Below, one piece after another: positions 49,404 to 60,734 of a DNA stretch of 64,000 nucleotides. How positions within the stretch are numbered: the first letter of the stretch is position 1; each line of letters opens with the position of its first letter. A model generated the notes under the pieces. That model had not been told where the DNA came from. It saw only the letters and a program-made list of their open reading frames with translations, and ran no database searches. The position numbers and the translations under genes were made by a program. Origin of the DNA: Bretschneidera sinensis (Eukaryota; Streptophyta; Magnoliopsida; Brassicales; Akaniaceae); contig CM043700.1 in assembly GCA_023935145.1 (NCBI GenBank), positions 142,782,828 to 142,846,827 of the forward strand. Reading direction: 5' to 3'.

Positions 49404-49577
49404 GTACGTGCTCTTCGTCGATTGTATTTTTATGGGTCGTCATTAAAGTTTCATTTCGTTTTCTTCATATTTTTTCTTTTAAAAAATTATTACCATCGGA
49501 TGATTGATACAAAATTAAAAATTTTCACAGAGAAATCTGAAAGTGAGCATCTTTTGATACGAGATTCTGTTTTGATA

Positions 49578-52500
49578 ATGGCGGTCGCTGAGAATGGTGG
49601 GGCTAAAATCGGTTCATCGAGTCAAAATTTGGACAATACTGTAGTATCATCGGACTCAAAAGCACCACCGAATGATCTCGAGAAATCAAAACCCGGAAAT
49701 GATTCCGTGGCTAAGAGTAAAGAGCCAACTTTTCAGGCCCAAAAGAATGATCAGAACATGAAACCAAAGTACCAGGACAAACCCACTTTGGCAGTCAACA
49801 CAAGCAATGGCACGACGCAAGTGGGTCAGATGCAAAGTGGGTATGATAGCAATGGGGTCAACAACCAGAAGGTTGTGGCAAAGGCTGGTGGTTATGGGAC
49901 TAATCAGATGTCTAATGGAATGAGGAATTTGGAAAATGGTAACGAGGGTGAAAGTTTCAAGAGTGATATGAGGGATTTAGTGGAGATGTTGTCTAAGCTG
50001 AATCCCATGGCCGAGGAATTTGTGCCTCCATCACTTGCCCATGGTCACAGTAATGGCTTATTGGGTAATGGGTTTGGGTATACTAGCAATTTTGTAGTGC
50101 ACACTAATTCTGCCAATGGAAATGGACATGCTACTAGAAGGGTATGTGTGATATTTACTGTTTAATATAATTTTTGCCTTCTGTATCGTTGATGAGAAAT
50201 CGGAGGAAGAAGAAATAATTTGTGTTTCTTATGTTTCCTGCATTTCTTTGGGCCAAATAGAGCATTAGTTATGCTAGTTTTTTTTTTTTTTTGGTTTCTA
50301 AATTATTTTGGAGTTATATTAGCATTTGTCTGGCTGTTTGCTGTGTTTTGTTGACATTTCTTCTCTGCAGAAGAGGACTAACTATGGCCAAGGTAAGCGA
50401 AGGATGAATGCTAGAACAAGTATGGCGCAGCGGGAGGAGGTAATTAGGAGAACTGTGTATGTATCAGACATTGATCATCAGGTAAAGAGTTAGAGATGGT
50501 TCATGACTTGTTATGTTTTTGCTTTGTGTCGTAGAGTTGCTCTTGATTGTTTCTGTTTATTTTGTTTTAGGTAACTGAGGAGCAGCTTGCAGGTCTCTTT
50601 CTTAACTGTGGACAGGTGCTGGGTGTTTTATTTTGCTCACATGTTACATGTATCTTTTAATTTTAATATCCGTGTAATGTGTTTCTTAATGATTTCTTGT
50701 CATTTGGGGTTCAAGGTTGTTGATTGTCGTATATGTGGTGATCCCAACTCTGTTCTCCGTTTTGCATTCATCGAGTTCACTGATGAAGGTATTATCAAGC
50801 TCTACGTGTTTTGTATGCATTGATGGATATGTTTGTTTTACTGAATTGACAATGAGACATGCTTGCAGAGGGTGCTATGACTGCTTTAAGTTTGGCTGGA
50901 ACTATGCTTGGATATTACCCTGTTAGGGTCCTCCCTTCCAAAACCGCTATTGCACCTGTTAACCCAACCTTTTTGCCAAGGGTGAGGCCTATATTATCAT
51001 GTGCATTCGCTTTTGAATAATGACAAATCTTTGTTTCCATCTAACTGTTCAAATTAGAAACTGAATTAATACTAGAGTCATGTTGATCCTAAATTTCATC
51101 TCTGTTACTTTTCTTTCTAATATTATCACGGATTTCAGTCTGAAGATGAACGCGAGATGTGCACAAGGACTATATACTGTACAAATATTGACAAAAAGGT
51201 AGTTTTGGACGTTGGCTGTTATTTTAGAACGTAATTAAGAAATGAAAACGTGCGCATTTGTTTCTGACTTATTTGTCTGATTGTAGGTTACTCAAGCAGA
51301 TGTCAAACTCTTCTTTGAATCAATTTGTGGGGAGGTTTGTGGTTTTTAATGTGATGCACCCTTAAGTATTGCTTATATTTCAATTATTGAGTAAATAACA
51401 AGGGATGGTTTTGCCTTCTATAGGTTATACGCTTGAGGCTACTTGGAGACAATCATCATTCAACTCGTATTGCTTTTGTCGAGTTCATGATGGTAATTAC
51501 CTATGCATTTATTGGACCTTTACACGCTGAAAGCTTTTAGCACTTTCTATTGTTTGTGGCATGCATATAAACACGTGGTCTTTTCTTATCAAGATTCTAT
51601 TTAAACTGCTTATGGCATCCCCTCAGACTTGCCTGAATTCGCATCACTATATTATGGCTCTGATTTTGTTATTTTACATATTTGGATATATTTAGGGGTA
51701 TCCAAATAAAGTGAAGGCATGAATTTAGAATACATTAAAGGTTTCTGATCTAAATCTATGAAATCATTGACTTAAGATCTATGTTACATGGACTATTCAC
51801 TTTACTTTGCCGTACCCATGTCGGACTTCCGTTTCTTGAATAAGGGTATGACACTTGGACACTCCAAATTAAAAGAAAACTTATGAAAAATTACAAAAAA
51901 AATAAAGAATCCGGCACTCGGACATTTATGACACTCATTCCCGAGTCCAGGTAACATAGTTTAAGATGCAGAATAATCATGAATTTAGAATACATTAAAG
52001 GTTTCTGATCTAAATCTATGAAATCATTGACTTAAGATCTATGTTATATGGACTATTCACTTTACTTTGCCGTACCCATGTCGGACTTTCGTCCCTCGAA
52101 TAAGGGTATGACACTTGGACACTCCAAATTAAAAGAAAACTTATGAAAAATTACAAAAAAAATAACTAGTCCGGCACTCGGACATGTATGACACTCATTT
52201 CCGAGTCCAGGTAACATAGTTTAAGATACAGAATAATTGGAGGAAGGAAAAATAGGGATTTTCAGAAGTTGTTTTATTTGCAGTTCCATGTACATATGTT
52301 GTAAGTTCTTAATGCTTCCTGGGATGCTAATGGGTTATTATGGAATATCAATGTCAGAAGAATTAGAAACCTGCAAGCATCACGAATCATAGAATATTAT
52401 ACCTTTGCTGCACTTAGCTACATGTTTCTTTCTTTTGGTTCATTTGGATTGCACTTTTCAGTCAAATTATATAACAAAGGATTGATCACATCTTAATCTT

Positions 52501-55438
52501 GTAAGGACATCAATAACTAATTTTGATAAAAAAAATTTCAACCAAGTTTTACGTTGCTGCACTTAGTTACATGTTTCTTTCTTTTGGTTCATTTTGGATT
52601 GTACTTTTCAGTTAAATTATATAACAAAGGATTGATCACATCTTAATCTTGTAAGAACATCAATTATTAATTTTGATAAAAAAAAATTCAACCAAGTTTC
52701 ACTTTAGGAAAGTAATTGATTCCAGAAAGAATATATTTTGGATGTAGAAGGTTGGTTATGCTACATGAGTAAGCATATCATAGCTTTGATACTTCATTCT
52801 AGGAAATACCGAAATCCTAGAAGTATCTTAATTTTATTCTAGGACATCATAGCTTCAGTAGGCAGGTGGAGATGAGTTCAAATCTTGCGTAATCTTGCTT
52901 TGATAGTAATAATATCTACTTTGGTGATGATGTAAAATTTTTTAGTGGTCGTTATAGTTGCAAAAAGAAAAAAAGAGGATTTTGGCTTTAACTGTTGAAT
53001 TGCTATCAGATGGTTTCATCCCTTTAACAGTAGTGACAGATTATCTGCTAATGCATTTGCCCTTCAATATTCTCTAGTGCCTTCTTTTCTTAAATAACTG
53101 GTAATCATTGTTTTTTTATTGGTAAAACGCACGCTCCTACCACTCGAACCTGTGACCTTTTAGGACCCAGGGCCTCAACCTTAAAACCATTGAGCCAAGG
53201 CCTCATTGGCAATAACTGGTAATCATTGTTTCCTCTATTCTATCATTCTAAACCTACTTCTTGTGTTCCTTTTAATTTTCTATGCGGGCTTGTGCAATTC
53301 CCTTGCATTCTGTGGATAAGCACTCAAGCAGCTACGAATCAGGATGCCAAAATGTATACTCTTTGGCGTCCTAGACATTCCTTTCTTCTTCATGTTGGTG
53401 TTCTGGATCATGCCTAAATTTTGAATCAATCCTTTTTTCGGTTGATTCACACGATTTGTTTATGGGATATTGTAAACCATAGGAGAAGCACTAATCAAAT
53501 CATAGGAATTGAATTTCTGGAGGATAATGGAGTGGAGGACGTCAGAAATTATGCCACAAGTAAGGGTCCCAAGAGGTGGGGGTTGGTATCTGACAATTGC
53601 TGGGGCCATCGACTTGGTTTGAACCTTCAATCAATGAAGTGCCATGTTGGTCCAATATTTGTGTTTCACTTTTCGATTTATGTCTCTAGATAGTGTGGTG
53701 TTGGACTTGTCACACTATTCTTGCTTCTCTTGTTTAGCCACTGAGTTGTTCCGCCAGCCTCATTTTTTCCAGCTTACCTTTCAATATACTGGCAAGGCAA
53801 ACTCGTGTCGCACAAGATGCTGAATTTATTGTTTTGTACTATTGTTTCCTTTGATTTTATAGAGATGTCTAAGGGCAGCATTTCCTTTGTTTTCTTTGTC
53901 TGTCTTGCAATTGATGATAAAATTGATGGTTGCTCTCGGATAATCTGTAGGCACGTGTTCCAATTTACTGTATTCTAGATCAATGAAAACATTTTCATAT
54001 GATTTGTTTTGCTTTTGCTTTTGCCTAGTTCTGAAATTAAGTTTGTAGGATCTATGTCTAGAATTTGGCAAGGCAAACTCGTGTCGCACAAGATGCTGAA
54101 TTTATTGTTTTGTACTATTGTTTCCTTTGATTTTATAGAGATGTCTAAGGGCAGCATTTCCTTTGTTTTCTTTGTCTGTCTTGCAATTGATGATAAAATT
54201 GATGGTTGCTCTCAGATAATCTGTAGGCACGTGTTCCAATTTACTGTATTCTAGATCAATGAAAACATTTTCATATGATTTGTTTTGCTTTTGCTTTTGC
54301 CTAGTTCTGAAATTAAGTTTGTAGGATCTATGTCTAGAATTTTACTTTGATGTTAATGGTTACTGTCCTAATTGGTTAGGATCTAGGTTTGGATGTGCTA
54401 TATTTTGAGAAGAAATAAGATTGCTCTGTGCTTTACCCATAGGATGTATAATTAATTTTCTTGTGACAATCATTAAGGATTTTTTCTTTCCTTTTTTCCT
54501 TTTTTTGGGGGTTGGGGTTGGGGTTGGGGTTGGTTATGGCTTTAGAAATTCTAGGAATTTAGGGTACATAAAGAAAAAGGAAAGCAAAGTTGGTGGAATC
54601 CACTTTTCTCTTGTTTAGTAGGAGAGATAAGTGAGAGAAAGAAAATGAAGAAGATTAATGTTGTCCTCTCACACGAATAAATCATAATCCTTCCAAAGTG
54701 AAAAATGAGAAAGAAAAGAAATGAGATTATCATTTGATCAATTTATACTTATCTAATCCCTCAAAATGAAAGAGTAATCTATTTTCTTTCATTCCAGTTT
54801 TCCATCCTCTAAACGTGTGAAAGAAAAAGTCAATCTTCTTACTTTTTCTATTTTTTTTTTCTAGTTTCTCATTCACTTTTTTCTCTTACTAAACATACTA
54901 TGAAAGTCCTAACCTTTATTGGTCCAACAAAGTTCTAGGAATTGTTTAAATGGACAACTTGGTTTTGTTGCTATGAAAGCTTGAAGGTCTTAGAAATACG
55001 TGAAGGTCCAATTGCCATTACGATGGATTTTTTCTTCTAATTTTTTATTTGATTCAGAGAAATATATTTCTAGATTGCATTTGTGATCCCTGTTGGATGT
55101 TTAAATCACAACTTTTGTGCTAGAAGTAGAATCCATTAAATGTTTTTATTGTCGAATGGTCTTTAGTCTTTAGTGCTATCCCAAATAATGATCTTTATGC
55201 TGCATTTTCACTTGCAGGCAGAAAGTGCTATTGCAGCTCTTAACTGTAGTGGTGCTATTTTGGGATCGCTGCCAATAAGGTTGGTTTGACAGATTGTTTT
55301 TCTCTAAGCTGGGTACATATTTTCCTTTCATTTCCACTCCAAGTTTCTCCAGTGATTCTTATATCATCTTTATGCAGGGTAAGCCCGTCAAAGACACCCG
55401 TCCGTCCTCGTGCTCCTCCTCGCCCTCAGTTTCACTGA
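49578..55438 (+). CDS. CID10: PABP-interacting CID protein: PAM2 motif plus two RRMs
   Basis: Ten coding exons: 49578-50141, 50371-50481, 50571-50615, 50716-50788, 50869-50981, 51139-51198, 51287-51334, 51424-51492, 55218-55279, 55378-55438. Phases agree, giving 401 residues. A long polar, Asn/Ser/Lys-rich N-terminus carries the PAM2 motif at about 141-152 (LNPMAEEFVPPS), which binds the MLLE/CTC domain of poly(A)-binding protein. A basic bipartite stretch (KRTNYGQGKRRMNAR) follows, then RRM1 (about 214-290, RTVYVSDI with FAFIEF) and RRM2 (about 311-383, RTIYCTNI with IAFVEF). The tail is Pro/Arg-rich (TPVRPRAPPRPQFH). This order defines the CID8-CID13 group, which acts on mRNA translation or stability. 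CID10 is chosen over CID8/9 mainly because of the neighbouring WD40 and SR34a genes, so the symbol is tentative. The start is the first in-frame ATG downstream of the 5'-UTR intron. Intron 9 is 3.7 kb and repeat-laden. Confidence 0.9.
51719..52236. repeat. Tandem 260-bp duplication in CID intron 9
   Basis: Two nearly identical head-to-tail copies, 51719-51978 and 51979 to about 52236, both begin ATGAATTTAGAATACATTAA and both contain GTCGGACTT, ACACTTGGACACTCC and TCCGGCACTCGGACAT. Only a few substitutions separate them, so the duplication is recent. Confidence 0.9.
52406..52701. repeat. Tandem 149-bp duplication in CID intron 9
   Basis: Copies at 52406-52554 and 52555 to about 52701 share GCTGCACTTAG, ATGTTTCTTTCTTTTGGTTC and AAAGGATTGATCACATCTTA with scattered differences. 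They look somewhat older than the neighbouring 260-bp pair. Confidence 0.9.
53114..53210 (-). mobile_element. tRNA-derived SINE with perfect 21-bp target-site duplication
   Basis: On the minus strand the element starts GCCAATGAGGCCTTGGCTCAATGG, which contains a box-A-like promoter (TGGCTCAATGG). It then has CACAGGTTCGAGTGGTAG, close to box B (GGTTCGAxTCC), and ends in an A-rich tail (a T-run on the plus strand at 53110-53117). Exact direct repeats AATAACTGGTAATCATTGTT+T flank it at 53093-53113 and 53211-53231. These are the marks of a SINE inserted by LINE-type target-primed reverse transcription. Confidence 0.85.
53791..54342. repeat. Tandem 276-bp duplication in CID intron 9
   Basis: Copies at 53791-54066 and 54067-54342 are almost identical. 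Both begin GGCAAGGCAAACTCGTGTCG and both contain ATGTCTAAGGGCAGCATTTC. The only difference I saw is near CTCTC(G/A)GATAATC. The near-identity points to a very recent event or a possible assembly artefact. Confidence 0.92.
54507..54533 (+). repeat. (GGGGTT)n minisatellite in CID intron 9
   Basis: Four to five GGGGTT units follow a pyrimidine run. Four G-tracts of four could form a G-quadruplex on the coding strand or in the pre-mRNA. The unit differs from the plant telomere repeat (TTTAGGG). Confidence 0.85.
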
Positions 55439-57107
55439 ATCACCTTCCTGTGCTTCCTGGACTGATCAACTGCTGATATATATTTACGTTATACATATAT
55501 AGATATAGAAATATATCCTGAGGTACTTGAGGCGTTTATTTATATATTTTGTCATCGCAACTCGGCCCGGTATCTTTGTTACCGTTATTTAAGATTTCTT
55601 TGTTTAGCTTGTAGAGTTGGATGGGATTTTGAGGATATGAATGGCTTAATTTATGTTGCAATATGTTGCAATCGTGATGAACTTTGTTGGGACGATCCTG
55701 AAAAACCAATATGGTTTGGAGATATCTGACAACTGAAGATTCTTAAAAGACTATTTTAACGAGTCTCTTTCCATCCTGATTATTCATGAGCTTCTTCTTT
55801 CCCTTGCAATTTTTAATTACTCATCTTTTTATCTCCAAAATTTTTTCTTTTTTCTGCTTAACAAGATATCTAGTTGAAGATTCAGATGATTTGGTTCAAA
55901 TGTGAAATTCTTTGATTTTGTTCACTTGCCCTACAAACTTGGTATTTCATTTGACACTCTCACACATATGCAGGTGACACACAAGGCAAGCAAACATGCA
56001 TTTAGTCAATTTTGAATGAATGCAAAATATTTAATCTTCAATTGAAAGAGTCGGACTTGGTTAAAGCCTAAAGTCAAATCTTATGTAGTTGTCACTTCAT
56101 GAATTTCTTAACACTTAACCGAGAAATGAGATTTTGGCTAATTGCAGTCATGGAATTTTTTTTCTATATAATCCTTGTTCTCTTCACACTGAATTTGTGA
56201 ATGTTCACAGCCCATTATCCGAGCCTCTTGTAGTGATAAGAAGATTTAGGATTGGAGAATAAAGAAAAAGAAGAGGGTTACTTCTTATTGTGCAGCCCAT
56301 AAGTTCTCCATTGAACAAAAGAAAATTAATAACCAAACTACTGTATTCACAAACAAAATATTGAAAAGCAAGGAGTATTTCTTTTAAAAGCCGTTGAAAG
56401 ACCTTTTCAGTTGTCCGGTGTTCGCTCTACTGCAGTATCTTTCTTCCAGTTTTAAGAATTTAAGTGCATCGAAATATGAGTCTATTTGGAACAGGAAAAC
56501 GGTAGACTCATGATCTTTAGCCTCATAGGCCATAGCCTGCTATTTTCTTGGATTCCCGACAAACAGTATTGAATCGCAAAAGGTAAACATGCAAAAGATA
56601 GACAACACTAAAAAACAGCCATAATTGTCTAACGATTATGATAGATGAACAGTTTATTTCCCTTCACTAACTTTCGAGATTCCAAACAGTAATATGAAGG
56701 AATCCTACGTTCTGTAGCTTCTGATCTTGAATCAGATTATTTTAAACTGGTTTCAGTTTTTGCTTCATCTTGAAAGCAACTTCAGAAAAAAAGTGTTTAA
56801 TCTAATGTCTGCTTTTTGACAGGCTCCGAAACTAGGCCAATAAGGGGAGCTTAACCTCCAATCCCCAAATTTTCCTTTTTTCAGTTTGCCAAGAAGAAAT
56901 TTGTGTTGCTAATGCTGATCTGTTATTGATCTATGAGAACGTGTTCTCAGTTATGTAATTGATCTCCTAAAGAAAAAGACCTTAATTATATATCTTTTGT
57001 CAAGAAAGAATTTATATAAAAGAAAAAGAAGACTTGCTAATTGCTATGCTAAAAGACTGCAAAGGTAAAAATGTACTGTTTCATCAAGGATCCCTTTGAT
57101 CATGTAA
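55439..57107. other. Intergenic region between convergent CID and ARP1-like genes
   Basis: Contains the CID 3' UTR, the ARP1-like 3' UTR and unremarkable AT-rich DNA. No gene or repeat is recognised. Confidence 0.5.
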
Positions 57108-58761
57108 TTAAGTGGGTATGCTTTGTTCTTGAAGTTTAGTTGATGAACTCTTTTCAGTGGCAGTTCCTGGAGATTTGGTGTTTGCTGCTGTTACCGATAT
57201 CGTAGATGCTCCTGCTGGCATTGCATAGATAAGAGAGTTAGTATAAGATAGTGAGAATTGTTCAATTTGTAAAATTAAACAATTTAAATACAATGAATTG
57301 CTCAAAAATACATACTAGTGGTAGTGAGTGATGGGGTTGTTGCTGTGGTAGGAAGAGATATGATCCCAAAAGATCGATATTGCTGAGACAAGTATGGGTA
57401 TTGAATCATTTTGGGGTATTGATTTGGTCCTCCACTCTGTCCATGCTGAGCATAAAATGGATGGTAATTCAAATAGATAACAGGGGACCAAGATGGCCCT
57501 GTTGTGTGATAGGAGGATGGAAACTGTTGCCCTCCATATACATTGTAATAATTCTGCAAAAAAATAAAACATAATAAATTATTTGGGTATGTTTGGATTG
57601 AGGGAAAGGAAAAAAGTAACCCTCCAAATTCTCTCATCTTCTCTCTTATTCCTAAAAAACTCACAAAAAAAAGAGAACTAAAATGTCTAGAGTTTTGACG
57701 GATTTGGAGGGATAAAGATTACACTGAAAAAACTCAAAAGTTCCAAATAAGTAGATGCACTCTTTATTATCTCTCCTCACATTCCCTCTCGTTCCCTTTG
57801 CTCCAAACAAGGGGATAGTGTACGCAAGCAAGCTACATGTATGAGTTCATTATCTGAAATTGAAGAAAGCAAAACTAACCATTGCATAAATGTCTTGTGG
57901 GTAACCAGGATACCTGAACATTGAATTAATGGGAAGAATTTGTAACACAATAAGTTTTAAAATGATAAATGAAACATTTGAAATACTTTAAAAAGATTAA
58001 AAAAAGGTTACAGTTCTATTGTTTACCCATAAGCTGCATGAGGAAATGCATATTGAGGGATCTGTTGTCGGAAATACATGGTGGATGGTGATCTAGAAAC
58101 TGGTCCTAATTTCTTTCCTGAGCAAAAAATAATGAGATTTAAACAAATAAATAGAAATATTAATAAAACTAGAATGATCAGAAAATAATGTTAAGGGCTT
58201 GAAACTAAATTACAGACCATGTTGAGGAGCAGCTTGGCGGTTCTTTTGGGCACCAAAAGATGCAATATTACAGTTAGCTCTCCTTCCATCAATTACAGGG
58301 TATTGATTTTGACAAGCTCTCCTTGCCAAATCAGCATCCTTAAAAGTTACCTAGGATACCATAATCAAAACAAAAAATTTATGATCCATTTGGAATAAAT
58401 AAATTTCAGATGGAATTCATCCGCAAATAAGTTAATCATAGAACTGGATAAGTTTGTAACAAATCCAATCGAAATTAATAAAATTTATAAATGAAATTAA
58501 TTTCATACAAAGGGTAAAAAGAAATTGAACACAAGAAATAAACATAAGAGAACAACTTACAAATCCATATCCTTTTGATCTTCCTGTATTTTTATCATTG
58601 ATCACAACAGCCTCCAGGATTTCTCCAAACTGCTCAAAATAGCGTTCCAAGCTCTCTCTTTTAGTCTCCCAAGCCAATCCTCCGACAAAGATCTTGGTAT
58701 AAGTTGTGTCACCAAAATCATTGTTTTCACTCACCATCTTGTTTTGCCTTTGTTGAGACAT
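57108..58761 (-). CDS. Single-RRM RNA-binding protein, ARP1-like
   Basis: Six coding exons: 58561-58761, 58218-58350, 58027-58117, 57880-57913, 57316-57553 and 57108-57214. Phases agree, giving 267 residues. One RRM spans about residues 23-105: RNP2 is KIFVGGLAW and RNP1 is KGYGFVTF, the latter created at the exon 1/2 junction. The sequence [26 protein letters not shown] follows, hallmark of the plant ARP1/RBM24/38-like group. The remainder is Tyr/Pro/Gln-rich low-complexity sequence ([22 protein letters not shown]) and a Ser/Thr-rich end. ARP1 in Arabidopsis is an ABA-regulated RNA-binding protein; other members are poorly known. The last intron ends in a CAGCAG tandem acceptor, which would give two isoforms differing by one residue. 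The ATG at 58761 is the first in frame. Confidence 0.9.
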
Positions 58762-60141
58762 GTTACACAAACAAATATACTATATAGTCCTAAAACCACA
58801 ACCAACACAGAAACAGAGTAAAACCCAGATCAGAACCAATACCTATAAGTCAAAATATAGTGAAAAAGAGAGACAAAACTGTTAAAAGAAAAAGAGCCGT
58901 TTGATCACAAATAGAATAAATCTATCACATCAATCCCAAAGAAAAGCTTCAATCTTTATATTTCTTCCCTCTCTCCTCTCTGTCTAGCGAAACTAGTCTC
59001 CTCAGATACTCTAACAAAGTTGGTAGATACCCTTAACAAGAGAATTATTACTGGTTTGAAACTTTGAGAAAAGAAAGGAGAGAGAAAAAGAGAAACAAAA
59101 ATAAGGAAAACCCGCGTGTGTGTATATATATATAATTAATGAAGATTTATGCAAACTGGTATAGAAAGGTGAATAGTGAAAAAGGAAATAACAAAAGACG
59201 TGCAAGTGGGCTCAAGGAAACAGGAAGAAACAAACGAGATTTCCAAGGAAAAACCATGAAATTTGTTTCCATTTTTTTATATAATCTCTGATATACTGTA
59301 TATCAATACTTACCATACTTTTTTAACGAGTCCAAACAGACGTGCCTCGCTGTATCCAACTTTCTATTTTCCCTTATTTTACCCATCTGTTTTATAATTT
59401 GTTTATTCATATATTCGCTTTCCATATGATTATTAAATCGTTGAAATACGCAATTAATTACGCATGGAATATGTGTTTTATGCGTTGTGCCATTTGTCAT
59501 CTTGGACCGTCTCCATCTCTATAGCTTGCAGTTGAACAGGCTGCTGATTCAGATTCAGACCGGCAATTTCTTTTCTTTTTACGACTGAGAACGTGCTGCC
59601 TGCTGTGATTTGGTTGCGTTGTATGAGACAAAACTCTCTTTTGTTTTACCTTTTCGAATTCTTTGATTCAGTTACACAGAAGTTTAAGCCATAGCCCTTT
59701 CATTTCAGATGGATCTATGTCTCTATGACATTGTTTTTTATTTTACATTAGCCGCGAGAAAGATTGAACCGAGCGTTTTATATAAAAAAATTGAAGATAA
59801 TCTCTAAATCAAAAGAATTATTGGTTAATTTAGAGTTTTGTAGTAACCTGGCATGAAATTGTTCGGCCTTTTAAGGTGTGGCAGTGTCAAATTTTCATTC
59901 ACTTGATTCTACGAGCACTAATAATAATTTATGGTATATCAGTTTAGAACTTGAGTATCTTACTGCACTTTTTATTTTCTTGGTGAAATCAATGTGGGAT
60001 GATAATTCACGGGTACTCCACTCAAATCGTATCGATTTAAGTGGGTTTGAAAAAAATTAAATGAGTTAAATGCAATTTTGGATAATAATTAATGATTTTA
60101 ACTGTTTTGATTTTTATTTATAGATTACCCATTAAATTTTG

Positions 60142-60182
<41 letters not shown>

Positions 60183-60734
60183 TTAAAAAAATATATCAAC
60201 AAAAAAATTAAGGTGGAAAACAGACGAGTCAGTTTGGGTACAGGCCAGGTTTTACCAAAAGCAAGTCAATGCGTACAGATAAAAAATATTTGTTTTTTAA
60301 TGTGTTATTTTTTTATGTTCATAATCGTATTTTAACAGACAAATAACTGGTTAAAAACGGATATTAATAATAAAAAAAATATTTAAATAAAAAAATAATT
60401 AATCAAATCTTACGGATAACGAATTTAACTGGTATTATTTTTTATACCCGTACACCTATTTTAATGGGTGGATATCAAATAAAAAAACTGATACAGACCG
60501 AAAGATCCGACTCTACGAAGAAGAGGCAGAAAAACTCAAACCCTCGCCACTTATTCAACTTCACATTCTATTAAAATTTTGCAAAAAAATAGGTATGTAT
60601 TAAATAAATTTTATTTTATCTCATTAAATTAAAAAATCACTTTACATCTTTACCCTTGGCACTGACCCTATCAAGCTTTTAAGTATCATTCATATATCAC
60701 AATTCACAAATCGATTAAAACATCCCTCAAAGTG
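58762..60734. other. Intergenic region ARP1-like to BAP31-like gene
   Basis: It starts with the ARP1-like 5' leader and promoter. The rest is AT-rich with a TA microsatellite at about 60149-60175. No gene is recognised. The segment is bounded by two divergent genes. Confidence 0.5.
60149..60175. repeat. (TA)n microsatellite
   Basis: About 13 uninterrupted AT units in the intergenic region between the ARP1-like and BAP31-like genes. Confidence 0.85.

Noticed and set aside
54507..54533. Interstitial telomere repeat
   Set aside because: The unit is GGGGTT, not the plant TTTAGGG repeat.
57302..57664. A 120-codon minus-strand frame across the ARP1-like gene
   Set aside because: It is exon 5 read through into its flanking introns. 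The real exon is 57316-57553.
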